Source of the DNA: Nodosilinea sp. FACHB-141
Lineage (GTDB): Bacteria > Cyanobacteriota > Cyanobacteriia > Phormidesmidales > Phormidesmidaceae
Assembly (NCBI RefSeq): GCF_014696135.1
Contig: NZ_JACJPP010000002.1
Coordinates: forward strand, 1-64,000
Length of the DNA: 64,000 nucleotides
Direction: 5' to 3'
The position numbers and the translations under genes were made by a program. Below are positions 57,036 through 64,000 of this stretch, in pieces. Under the pieces are notes generated by a model, which saw only the letters and a program-made list of their open reading frames with translations, was not told the origin of the DNA and searched no databases. Numbering within the stretch: the stretch's first letter is position 1; every line of letters begins with the position of its first letter.

Positions 57036-59207
57036 ATGCCTGACTTTATAACCCGTGGCACCGAACAGGTCATGCCCAAGGCTGCTCTAGTTTTGCTGGG
57101 GCAGTTTTTGCGTCAGTACTGCCAGCAGTACCAGCTGACCCTGCTCACCGAAACTGACCTCCCCGCTGACACTTCTAGCGGCGACAGTTTTTGGTGTTTA
57201 GAGGGGCCAGAGCTTGCGGTAGTCGTAATGGCGCGCTCCCAGGATGACGATCGCGCCGTGGTTGGTCTCACTGCCGAGGCTGCTGTCATAGAGGCGTTCT
57301 TGGCCCGGCGGGGCTTGAGTCGGACCTTACCTACCACCAGCCTCAACTCCCTCAGCCAGTTTATGCTGGCCTGGCTGCAGGCCTGTGCTGAGGTTCCAGC
57401 TCAAATCGTTATCAACCGGCAGCGAGAGCGCCGCTTGCTGCTCAACCAGGTGATCACCAAAATTCAGGGCAGCTTGGAATTGGGTGAAATTTTAGAAACC
57501 ACTGTAGCCGAGGTGCGCCAGTTTCTTCAGGCCGATCGGCTGCTGATCTACCAGTTTGACCAGGTGCCTGCCACCCCGGTTCAGCCTATGGATAGCGATG
57601 CTCCAGCCCACTTCAGCGGGGCGCGCCCAATTGGCTATATCACCTACGAGTCGCGATCGAGCAATCGCCTCGCCTCGGTGCTCAACTACACCGAAGACCT
57701 CTGCTTTAACGACCACCCCGACTACCCCCACCAAGAGCGCCGCTACCGCCACGGTCGCCCCCTCGCCATCGACGATGTGGGCAAAGCCTACCCCCATGCC
57801 CCCTGCATGGAAACCTTTCTTCAACAAATGCAGGTGAAGTCAAAGGCCGTGACGCCCATTCAGGTAGGGCAGCAGCTCTGGGGGCTGCTGATTGTGCACC
57901 AGTGCGACGACCTGCGCCAGTGGCAGCCCTGGGAGACCGAGTTTTTGCAGCACATTGCCGAGCACCTAGCGATCGCCATCAACCAGGCCCAGCTCTACCA
58001 ACAGCTTCAGCAGCAGACCCAAAACCTGGAGGTTTGCGTCGTTGAACGCACCCAAGACCTGCGCGATGCCTTAGTGGCCGCCGAAGCCGCCAACCGGGCC
58101 AAAACCGAGTTTTTGGCCACCATGAGCCACGAGCTGCGCACCCCTCTCACCTACATCATTGGCATGTCGGCTACCCTACTGCGCTGGTCCTTGGGCGAAC
58201 TCACCCCCCGCCAGCGCGACTACCTCTCCACCATTCAAACCAGCGGCGAGCATCTGCTGCGCGTCATCAACGACATTCTCGACGTGTCAAAAATTGAGGC
58301 TGGGCGCACTGTTCTAGAAGTGCGCCAATTTTCCCTCACCTCCCTCTGTCGCCAAAGCGTCGATGGTTTTCGCACTGAGGCCGCTCAAAACGACATCGAC
58401 ATTGCCCTCGACCTCAAGCTGCCCAACGGCCAAGACACCTTTTTAGCCGACCCCCGCAGGGTGCGGCAAATTCTCGCCAACCTGCTCAGCAATGCCGTCA
58501 AATTCACCGATGCTGGTGGCAAGGTCGTTCTGCGTGTGCGGCGTGAGCAAAACGATGCCGTCTTTCAAGTCCAAGACACGGGCATTGGCATTTCAGCCGC
58601 CGCCCAATCCTTGCTGTTTGGCAAGTTTCAGCAGCTTGAGAATGTGCTCCAGCGAGAGCACCCGGGCACAGGCTTGGGCCTAGCCCTCACCAAGCAGCTG
58701 GTCGAGCTCCACGGCGGTTCTATAAAAGTGAACTCAGAGGTTGGCAAGGGCTCTATTTTTACCGTCAGAATTCCGGCGCAGCGATCGACCGAACCCCTAG
58801 CGGCCGAGCCATTGCTCACCGCCGAACCCATTGTGGGGCGCATTGTGCTGGTCGAAGACAATGAAGAAACCGCTAGCGTCATCTGTGACATGCTCACCGC
58901 CGCTGGCTACCAGGTGATCTGGATTGTGGATGGATCGCGAGTGCTCGACCAGGTAGCTCTGCTTCAACCCGCGGCCATGATCACCAGCCTCAGCTTAGCC
59001 AGCGCTGATGGCAGCGACATCATTGCCACCCTGCGCCAGGGCTCAGACTCCCCAGGGCCAAAAATCCTAGCTTTAGTCGATTTAGACACCCCTAACCAAA
59101 TAGAGCAAGCCCTCAAAGCAGGTGCCAATGACTGCGTCAGCAAACCCATCGACCCCCGGCAACTGCTAGCAACAGTCAACGCCGTTATGACTGCCCAGCC
59201 GGTGTAG
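57036..59207 (+). CDS. Hybrid histidine kinase with cyanobacteriochrome-like GAF domain
   Basis: 723 residues, cytosolic. An uncharacterised N-terminal segment (1-125) is followed by a GAF domain (about 140-320) with features of bilin-binding cyanobacteriochromes: a D221-L-C-F224 motif (DXCF type) and a second Cys257 in HAPCMETF where the canonical chromophore Cys stands, though His is replaced by Met258. [13 protein letters not shown] is typical of this family. HisKA ([14 protein letters not shown]) and HATPase ([17 protein letters not shown]) are complete. The C-terminal receiver keeps VEDNEE and SKP but has Ser in place of the phosphoacceptor Asp (MITSLSLAS). Probably a light or redox sensor kinase; chromophore binding is inference. 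Confidence 0.85.
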   Translation: MPDFITRGTEQVMPKAALVLLGQFLRQYCQQYQLTLLTETDLPADTSSGDSFWCLEGPELAVVVMARSQDDDRAVVGLTAEAAVIEAFLARRGLSRTLPTTSLNSLSQFMLAWLQACAEVPAQIVINRQRERRLLLNQVITKIQGSLELGEILETTVAEVRQFLQADRLLIYQFDQVPATPVQPMDSDAPAHFSGARPIGYITYESRSSNRLASVLNYTEDLCFNDHPDYPHQERRYRHGRPLAIDDVGKAYPHAPCMETFLQQMQVKSKAVTPIQVGQQLWGLLIVHQCDDLRQWQPWETEFLQHIAEHLAIAINQAQLYQQLQQQTQNLEVCVVERTQDLRDALVAAEAANRAKTEFLATMSHELRTPLTYIIGMSATLLRWSLGELTPRQRDYLSTIQTSGEHLLRVINDILDVSKIEAGRTVLEVRQFSLTSLCRQSVDGFRTEAAQNDIDIALDLKLPNGQDTFLADPRRVRQILANLLSNAVKFTDAGGKVVLRVRREQNDAVFQVQDTGIGISAAAQSLLFGKFQQLENVLQREHPGTGLGLALTKQLVELHGGSIKVNSEVGKGSIFTVRIPAQRSTEPLAAEPLLTAEPIVGRIVLVEDNEETASVICDMLTAAGYQVIWIVDGSRVLDQVALLQPAAMITSLSLASADGSDIIATLRQGSDSPGPKILALVDLDTPNQIEQALKAGANDCVSKPIDPRQLLATVNAVMTAQPV

Positions 59208-59264
59208 CTAAGAAATTGGGTAGAGGGTCTTGACCGAATAAGCGATCGCCATGCAGCAGAACAA

Positions 59265-59332
59265 TGTCGGTCCAAAATAACCAAAAATGTCAAAATTCAA
59301 GCCTAATTAAACATTTTTCGTTCTTTCGCTAC
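59265..59332 (+). repeat. Dispersed 70 bp repeat, copy C (diverged)
   Basis: Shares TCCAAAATA, CAAAATTCAAGCCT and CATTTTTCGTTCTTTCGCTA with copies A and B, with small gaps. It lies between two convergent genes. Confidence 0.55.
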
Positions 59333-59347
59333 AGCTCTAAAAACAGA

Positions 59348-59377
59348 GTGGGCATTGTTCTGACGAACAATGCCCAC
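59348..59377. terminator. Bidirectional terminator hairpin
   Basis: GTGGGCATTGTTC (59348-59360) pairs perfectly with GAACAATGCCCAC (59365-59377) around TGAC. Located between the convergent hybrid kinase and psb32. Confidence 0.65.
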
Positions 59378-59415
59378 AGCCCACACCTAGTGCAGGTTAG
59401 CCAAACCACCCGTCG

Positions 59416-60204
59416 TTAGGTCTCAGAAGAGGCCTGATTGCCGAGAATTGGAGTCAGAAAGGCTACTAAAGCGCCAATCAAAAAGCCAGCGACGTTACGC
59501 GTTAGGGGCAGCCAGTCACTGGTACGGGTTACTACCGGGCCAATGCCAAAGGCAAAGAACAGAATCCCCCACAGCGGCGAGAAAATCAGCACCCACTGCC
59601 AGGCGAAAATTTGTCCGGGCTTGCGAGGGTGGGCCGCAAATCCACAAATTACGCCGCCAACAATGGAGGTAATCAGTGTTAGCACCCACTGCTCTTGAGG
59701 CAGACCAGGCACCACGTTGCACCCCCCCTGGCGCAGACAGCCCTGAATCGATTCCAGGGCGCTGAGAATAGAGTTGTCTTCGCCGTTTTCGCGCACAAAG
59801 AACTGATTGCCGTAGCGGGTTTGCAGCTCAATCCAGAAGGTGCGGGGCAGCAAGTCATAAACGGCATCACCCACACTGAAGTTGAGTAGATTGCCGCCGC
59901 GCGGGTCAGCCACTAGCATAATGCTGCGATCGTCGAGACCCCAAAAGTCCTTCACCGCCCGGCCTGGGGTTTGGTCGTACTGGGTCAGCACCCGCAGCTT
60001 CCAGCCAGTTTCGGCTTCAAAGTCATTGAGCTTAGAGTCGAGGCTTTCTTCTTGGCGAGCGCTGAGCGACTTGGCCAGATCAATGATGGCAGTCTGGGTA
60101 TCGGGCAAGAGTTCTGGGTTGTCGTAAGCCAGGGCCGGTGCCATCGGCAGCCAGGCGCAGAGGCTTACTACACAAATGACCAAAATGTTTAGCACGTGTC
60201 TCAT
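59416..60204 (-). CDS. psb32: Psb32 / TLP18.3-like TPM domain protein
   Basis: 262 residues from the ATG at 60204; the frame is open 20 codons further but the signal peptide starts here. The leader VLNILVICVVSLCAW ends at APALA-YDN, sending the TPM domain (about 30-180) to the thylakoid lumen or periplasm. TPM signatures are LLPDTQTAIIDLAKSL, SLDSKLNDFEAETGWKLRVL, DDRSIMLVADPRGGNLLNF and VGDAVYDLLP. Two or three C-terminal helices anchor it. Psb32 protects photosystem II from photodamage and speeds its repair; the assignment is by similarity. Confidence 0.9.
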   Translation of the reverse strand: MRHVLNILVICVVSLCAWLPMAPALAYDNPELLPDTQTAIIDLAKSLSARQEESLDSKLNDFEAETGWKLRVLTQYDQTPGRAVKDFWGLDDRSIMLVADPRGGNLLNFSVGDAVYDLLPRTFWIELQTRYGNQFFVRENGEDNSILSALESIQGCLRQGGCNVVPGLPQEQWVLTLITSIVGGVICGFAAHPRKPGQIFAWQWVLIFSPLWGILFFAFGIGPVVTRTSDWLPLTRNVAGFLIGALVAFLTPILGNQASSET

Positions 60205-60408
60205 ACTGGCTTGCCGTAAGAACATAGAACTGACAACGACGAAGGCGACCCACCGCTGGCCCAAAGTAAAGCCAATAGTGAAGTATTTTCCTTAATTTAG
60301 TCTATACCTTTGTTAACAGATGTTTACATAACTCTAATATTTCTCTTTCAGTAGGACAAGAACTTGGCTGTCTGGGTTGGATGGTGTCAGGCCGAATTTA
60401 GAGGTTGA

Positions 60409-60456
60409 GTACAAGGCCTAGGGTTTAGGGCAAGACTTGGACCCTAGACCTTGTAC
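60409..60456. repeat. Long inverted repeat between kinase and psb32
   Basis: GTACAAGGCCTAGGGT (60409-60424) pairs with ACCCTAGACCTTGTAC (60441-60456), 15 of 16 pairs, 16-base loop. It lies downstream of the histidine kinase on the minus strand and may end that operon. Confidence 0.55.
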
Positions 60457-60501
60457 CTGAAACCTTACACCCAAGTCCTCTCCTGTAGCTTGTACCTTTG
60501 A

Positions 60502-61917
60502 TTAGCTAGAAGACAGGGGCAAGTGCAACTCCAACCGGGCCTCCCCATCGGGGCTAGGGGCCAGCGCCAGATTGCCGCCGTGGGTACGGGCGATCTCGCG
60601 AGCGAGGCTGAGGCCTAAGCCCAGCCCTTCGGTTTGGCGGGCGCGGGCGGGGTCGCCCCGGTAGAAGCGATCGAACAGGCGGCTGGCTTCGGTGGCGGTG
60701 AGGGGTGCTGTGGCGTTAGTTAATGTGAACTGCACTTGGGAATCAGCGCGGTTGACCGCCACCCGCACCCAGCCCTGGGGCAGGTTGTATTTGGCCGCGT
60801 TGGTGATCAGGTTTTGGATCACCTGGGTCAGGAGATCGCGATCGCCCATCACTCTCACCCCCGGCTCAATCTCAGCCGTCACCGCCAGCTCAGGGGCCAG
60901 CAGCGACAGATCTTCCAGCTGATCTTGCACTAAAGCGCTGAAGTCGACCGGCTGGCGCTGAATGCTCATCTGCCCGGCATCGGCCAGCGACAACAGCAGC
61001 AGTTTGCGTACAATGCCGCTTAGGTGGCGCACCTGGTCGAGCAGTTGGCTGAGAGTTTGCTGAGCCGCCGAGCCGGTTTCAACCTGTTGAATGGCTCGCT
61101 CTAGCTCGCCCTGGAGAATGGTCAGGGGCGTCTTGAGTTCGTGGGCGGCGTCGCCGCTGAAGCGAGATGCCTGTTGAAAGCTGCGCTCGAGCCGCTCTAG
61201 CATGGCGTTGAAGGCGGAAATTAGCGGTGCAAACTCGGGGTCGGGGTCGGCGGGCACCCGCTGGTGCAGCCCCTGGGCCGTCACCTGATTAATGCTTTGG
61301 CTGAGCTGGCGCACAGGCCGCAGCGCTTGGCCCGCGATCGTCCAGGCTCCGCCCCCAATCACCAGCAGTAAGCCGGGGATGGTCAGGGCGTAGATGCGTC
61401 GCAGGGTGGCCATCTCTTGACGGAGCGCGTCGAGGTTGGCAGCGATCGCCAGCTGACCCATAGGCGTAGCTCGCACCACCACTCGCCAAGGTCCGTCCGG
61501 CGTTCGCACTGTCATCAACCGGCGTGGTCCCCGACGCCCTTGAGTTGGGTCGGGTACAGGGGAGATTTGGGCGATCGCGCTGGGCCACTGGGGCGATTGA
61601 TAGATCACCTCCCCCGTGCGGCCCACAATCAGAAGCCCCACCTCGGCATCGGCGGGCAGGCCCAGGTCTCGAGCCAAATCCGGTTCTGGGTTGGGGGGCA
61701 AGCCACTGCGATCGCCGGGAGAAAAATTGCCGCGATCGCCGGGGCGACCTGGGGGAACGGTGCGTTCTAACCGGGCATCAAGGCTATCGAGCTTGGCCTG
61801 GTAGATCAGCCAGCTCGATAGCAGGGCAAACCCCAGCAGCGCGCCCCCAGCCAGAGCGGCAGACCACAGCGCCAGCCGCAGCCTTAGGGAAAGTCGGGGC
61901 AGCGGCGATCGCGTCAC
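60502..61917 (-). CDS. Sensor histidine kinase (OmpR-type partner)
   Basis: 471 residues from a GTG at 61917 that overlaps the stop of the regulator gene by four bases (GTGA). Two membrane helices (about 16-36 and 170-190) bracket a periplasmic domain of roughly 130 residues, rich in Pro and Gly with short PGDRGNFSPGDRSG repeats. HAMP, HisKA with the His in SGDAAHELKTPLTIL and HATPase (NLITNAAKYN, GLGLGLSLARE) follow. The layout matches heavy-metal or redox sensors of the CusS/RppB kind. A longer open frame to 61989 would overlap the regulator by 76 bp and is less likely. Confidence 0.92.
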   Translation of the reverse strand: MTRSPLPRLSLRLRLALWSAALAGGALLGFALLSSWLIYQAKLDSLDARLERTVPPGRPGDRGNFSPGDRSGLPPNPEPDLARDLGLPADAEVGLLIVGRTGEVIYQSPQWPSAIAQISPVPDPTQGRRGPRRLMTVRTPDGPWRVVVRATPMGQLAIAANLDALRQEMATLRRIYALTIPGLLLVIGGGAWTIAGQALRPVRQLSQSINQVTAQGLHQRVPADPDPEFAPLISAFNAMLERLERSFQQASRFSGDAAHELKTPLTILQGELERAIQQVETGSAAQQTLSQLLDQVRHLSGIVRKLLLLSLADAGQMSIQRQPVDFSALVQDQLEDLSLLAPELAVTAEIEPGVRVMGDRDLLTQVIQNLITNAAKYNLPQGWVRVAVNRADSQVQFTLTNATAPLTATEASRLFDRFYRGDPARARQTEGLGLGLSLAREIARTHGGNLALAPSPDGEARLELHLPLSSS

Positions 61918-62612
61918 GGGCGTTCCCCTCGGGCGCTCTCTTCGGGAGGGCGAAAGCGATAGCCCACTCCCCGCACGCTCTCGATCCACTGGGCCGCGTC
62001 TAGGGGGTCGAGCTTTTTGCGCAGCCGCTGAATGGCCACATCGACGACGTTGGTGCTGGGGTTAAAATCGTAGCCCCAGACATGCTCCAAAATTTGGGTG
62101 CGGGTCAGCACTCGGCCGGGCGATCGCATCAGATACTCCAGCAGATTAAACTCCCGCGCTGTTAGCTCAACCTGGTGCCCGCCGCAGGTGACCTCGCGGG
62201 TGATGCGATCGAGGCGCAGGGGGCCAGCGGCCAAAAAATTTTGTCGTTCTCCGCTGCTGCGCCGCACTACCGCATGGATGCGAGCTACCAGTTCTTCGAC
62301 ATAAAAGGGCTTGGCAATGTAGTCGTCAGCCCCGAGATTTAGCCCGGCCAGGCGATCGTCTAGCTCGTTGCGGGCAGTAATTAAAATCACTGGCACCGCG
62401 TAGCCCGCCCCTCGCAGCGCCTTGAGGATGGCCAGCCCGTCCATCCCTGGCACCATGATATCGAGCAGCACCACGTCGTAGGTGCGATCGGTGGCCAAGG
62501 CATAGCCTTCGGTGCCGTTGGGGCAGGTGTCAACCACAAAGCCCTGTTCTTGCAGCCCCTGGGCCACAAAACTGGCAATTTTGGCCTCATCTTCGACTAA
62601 TAAAACGTTCAT
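61914..62612 (-). CDS. OmpR/PhoB family response regulator
   Basis: 232 residues. Receiver (1-118) with acidic pair EDE, phosphoacceptor Asp in LLDIMVPGMDG and Lys in IAKPFY; winged-helix DNA-binding domain (130-225) with LTAREFNLLEYLMRSPGRVLTR-type helix and the wing GVGYRF. Translationally coupled to the kinase gene downstream. Divergent from the exported repeat protein at 62741 with a 22 bp dyad between them that it could bind. The system resembles metal-responsive pairs; the signal is unknown. Confidence 0.95.
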   Translation of the reverse strand: MNVLLVEDEAKIASFVAQGLQEQGFVVDTCPNGTEGYALATDRTYDVVLLDIMVPGMDGLAILKALRGAGYAVPVILITARNELDDRLAGLNLGADDYIAKPFYVEELVARIHAVVRRSSGERQNFLAAGPLRLDRITREVTCGGHQVELTAREFNLLEYLMRSPGRVLTRTQILEHVWGYDFNPSTNVVDVAIQRLRKKLDPLDAAQWIESVRGVGYRFRPPEESARGERP

Positions 62613-62647
62613 AGGCGCTCACAGCCTAGCACCGCCAGCGAACCACA

Positions 62648-62669
62648 AAAATGACAAAGCTGTAATTTG
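62648..62669. promoter_or_regulatory. CusR/CopR-like operator
   Basis: AAAATGACAA-AG-CTGTAATTTG is an imperfect dyad (7 of 10 positions) that closely resembles the copper-type box AAAATGACAA-N2-TTGTCATTTT recognised by CusR-like regulators. It sits between the divergent regulator gene and the gene at 62741, upstream of both. Inference from sequence only. Confidence 0.5.
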
Positions 62670-62740
62670 GCGGCCATGGTTTTGCCATAGTGCCCAGGCT
62701 TAATAGGAATCGTCAACCTAATCACCGGAGCAAATCATTC

Positions 62741-63307
62741 ATGGTAATTCATCGTTCACTGCTGACTGCTGGCCTGGCGGCTGCCCTGGTTGGTGGTCTA
62801 GGTTTGGCCGCCTTTAGCCAAACCACCCAGGGTCAACCCCCGCAGCCCGAAGCCACTCCAACCGAGCCCGCTCAGCGGCCCGAAGGCCGGGGGCGAGGTC
62901 ACGGTGAAGGGCTGGCCAACGCTGCGGCAGATCTAGGCGTTAGCGAGGCCGCCCTCAAAGCTGCCCTGGGTCTGCCTGCTGAACCGCCGCCGCGCCCTGA
63001 CCTAGCCGCCGCCGCCACTGAGTTAGGGGTTAGCGAAACTGAGCTAGAGGAAGCCCTACGCAGCGGCAGAGACGGCGATCGCGGCCAAAGACTGGCCACC
63101 GCCGCCACACAGCTGGACGTCAGTGAAGCCGCCTTGAAAGAAGCCTTGGGCCTACCCGCTGAGCCCCCGCCGCGCCCTGAGCTGGCCGCCGCTGCTGCCG
63201 AGCTAGGCGTCAGCGAAACCGATCTTCAGGAAGCCCTGCGCAGCAACATAGGAAGAGGCGGCGGCCCCGGCAACTGCGGTTCCGAAGACAGTTCCCCGTC
63301 GCAGTAG
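62741..63307 (+). CDS. Exported protein with 60-residue tandem duplication
   Basis: 188 residues from ATG 62741 (GGAG about 11 bases upstream). The signal peptide HRSLLTAGLAAALVGGLGLA ends near AAFS-QTT. A 60-residue unit occurs twice: AAADLGVSEAALKAALGLPAE then PPPRPDLAAAATELGVSETELEEAL, repeated from AATQLDVSEAALKEALGLPAE. Each unit contains two helical half-repeats of the form LGVSE-x-x-L-x-x-AL. The C-terminus is Gly- and Ser-rich with one Cys. Function unknown. Divergence from the two-component genes and the shared operator suggest it is their target. A terminator follows. Confidence 0.7.
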   Translation: MVIHRSLLTAGLAAALVGGLGLAAFSQTTQGQPPQPEATPTEPAQRPEGRGRGHGEGLANAAADLGVSEAALKAALGLPAEPPPRPDLAAAATELGVSETELEEALRSGRDGDRGQRLATAATQLDVSEAALKEALGLPAEPPPRPELAAAAAELGVSETDLQEALRSNIGRGGGPGNCGSEDSSPSQ

Positions 63308-63343
63308 TCCTCCAACCCCTATCAATCGTCACTCCCCTTGCTG

Positions 63344-63382
63344 CGCCTTGGAAATCACAACGAGATTTCCAGGGCGTTTTTT
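63344..63382 (+). terminator. Rho-independent terminator after the 62741 gene
   Basis: CGCCTTGGAAATC (63344-63356) pairs with GATTTCCAGGGCG (63364-63376, one G-T pair), 7-base loop, then six T. Confidence 0.8.
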
Positions 63383-63462
63383 GGTTGGGCAATACGGCAG
63401 CAAATCAGAACGCGCACAGTGACAGGTGGGAGCCTTTACCTACGTACGCTCTCGATTGAGAT

Positions 63463-64000
63463 TTAGCTGCCTTTGGCCACATCCGGCAGCGATCGCCGAC
63501 CCACATACAGCCACAGTAACCCAGCCACTCCCAACGCTATACCGGTGAGGCTCACTACCTGGGCCATTCGCAGCGGCCCCAGCATTAGGCTATCGAGACG
63601 CAGGCCCTCGATCCACAGGCGGCCTAGGCTGTAGGTGGCGAAGTAGACCAAAAAGAGCGTACCCGTCTTCAGCCGTTCAGGATGGCGCAACCCCCAGAAA
63701 AACAGCCATAGCACCAAGGCAAACACCCCCAGGTTCCACAGCGATTCGTAGAGAAAGGTGGGGTGATAATACTCCACGGTTTCCAGACCAGGGGGGCGCT
63801 GGGCGGGGGGAATATAAACTCGCCAGGGCAGATTGGTTGGGCCGCCAAAGGCTTCGGAGTTAAAGAAATTGCCCCAGCGACCAATAGCTTGGCCCAGCAC
63901 CAGGGCCGGAGCCACCACATCTGCCAAGGCCCAAAACGACAGTCGATTGAGACGAGCAAACAACAGCGCCGCCAGCATACCGCCCAAGATAGCCCCATGG
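63463..64000 (-). CDS. lgt: Prolipoprotein diacylglyceryl transferase, N-terminus missing
   Basis: The frame is open to the window edge, so only the C-terminal 178 or so residues are seen. Lgt moves diacylglycerol from phosphatidylglycerol to the lipobox Cys of prelipoproteins in the inner membrane. Visible signatures are [10 protein letters not shown] at the edge, [18 protein letters not shown] (the Lgt motif with its essential Arg), [13 protein letters not shown] and RLWIEGLR. Several membrane helices complete the fold. The stop is at 63463. Confidence 0.93.
   Translation of the reverse strand, partial: HGAILGGMLAALLFARLNRLSFWALADVVAPALVLGQAIGRWGNFFNSEAFGGPTNLPWRVYIPPAQRPPGLETVEYYHPTFLYESLWNLGVFALVLWLFFWGLRHPERLKTGTLFLVYFATYSLGRLWIEGLRLDSLMLGPLRMAQVVSLTGIALGVAGLLWLYVGRRSLPDVAKGS

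Overview
The window comes from a cyanobacterial chromosome, most likely a freshwater or soil filamentous form of the Leptolyngbya/Nodosilinea kind (the genus is inference). The evidence is the very frequent HIP1 octamer GCGATCGC inside and between genes, a stand-alone helical carotenoid protein, the photosystem II repair protein Psb32, a GAF domain of cyanobacteriochrome type, and many cyanobacteria-specific small proteins. The coding background is moderately GC-rich. I found no rRNA, tRNA, CRISPR array or complete insertion sequence.

Layout. 0-9 kb: housekeeping genes (prolyl oligopeptidase, ligA, glmS), a GAF-EAL phosphodiesterase, and a DUF559 nuclease-like gene bracketed by direct repeats. 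9.2-15.5 kb: an accessory, partly decayed stretch. It holds a solitary HNH enzyme that probably restricts phosphorothioated DNA, a frameshifted MNT nucleotidyltransferase, an AT-rich membrane protein, a broken antitoxin/PIN-toxin pair next to an intact XRE regulator with a candidate operator, several small cyanobacterial proteins, short paralogous fragments and a possible small RNA. 15.5-22 kb: a methyltransferase, the carotenoid protein, HdeD, GlsB and conserved hypotheticals; several look stress related. 22.5-25.4 kb: a two-gene unit whose first gene fuses a ketoacyl synthase III to a haem-oxygenase-like diiron oxidase domain and overlaps an unrecognised second gene. This is the best candidate for an undescribed biosynthetic system here. 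25.4-38 kb: M3 peptidase, DUF421 protein, signal peptidase I, AI-2E family permease, a papain-like protease with a very acidic tail, a PAS-GGDEF cyclase, a baeRF protein and two small exported proteins.

38-51 kb: ilvD, then a signalling block on the minus strand: a 1365-residue multi-sensor diguanylate cyclase, a receiver-EAL phosphodiesterase, a decayed hybrid kinase and two related hybrid histidine kinases. The window therefore encodes two cyclases and two phosphodiesterases for c-di-GMP. 51.5-60 kb: wecB, a large cobN carrying several in-frame low-complexity/repeat insertions, a hybrid kinase with a cyanobacteriochrome-like GAF domain and a receiver lacking its phosphoacceptor, and psb32. 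60.5-64 kb: an OmpR-type two-component pair divergent from a repeat-containing exported protein, with a heavy-metal-type box between them, and the 3' part of lgt cut by the window edge.

Recurring non-coding structure: many gene ends carry long perfect hairpins, several centred on HIP1. Two families of dispersed repeats (about 100 bp and about 70 bp) lie between genes. Short repeats have also entered cobN in frame.
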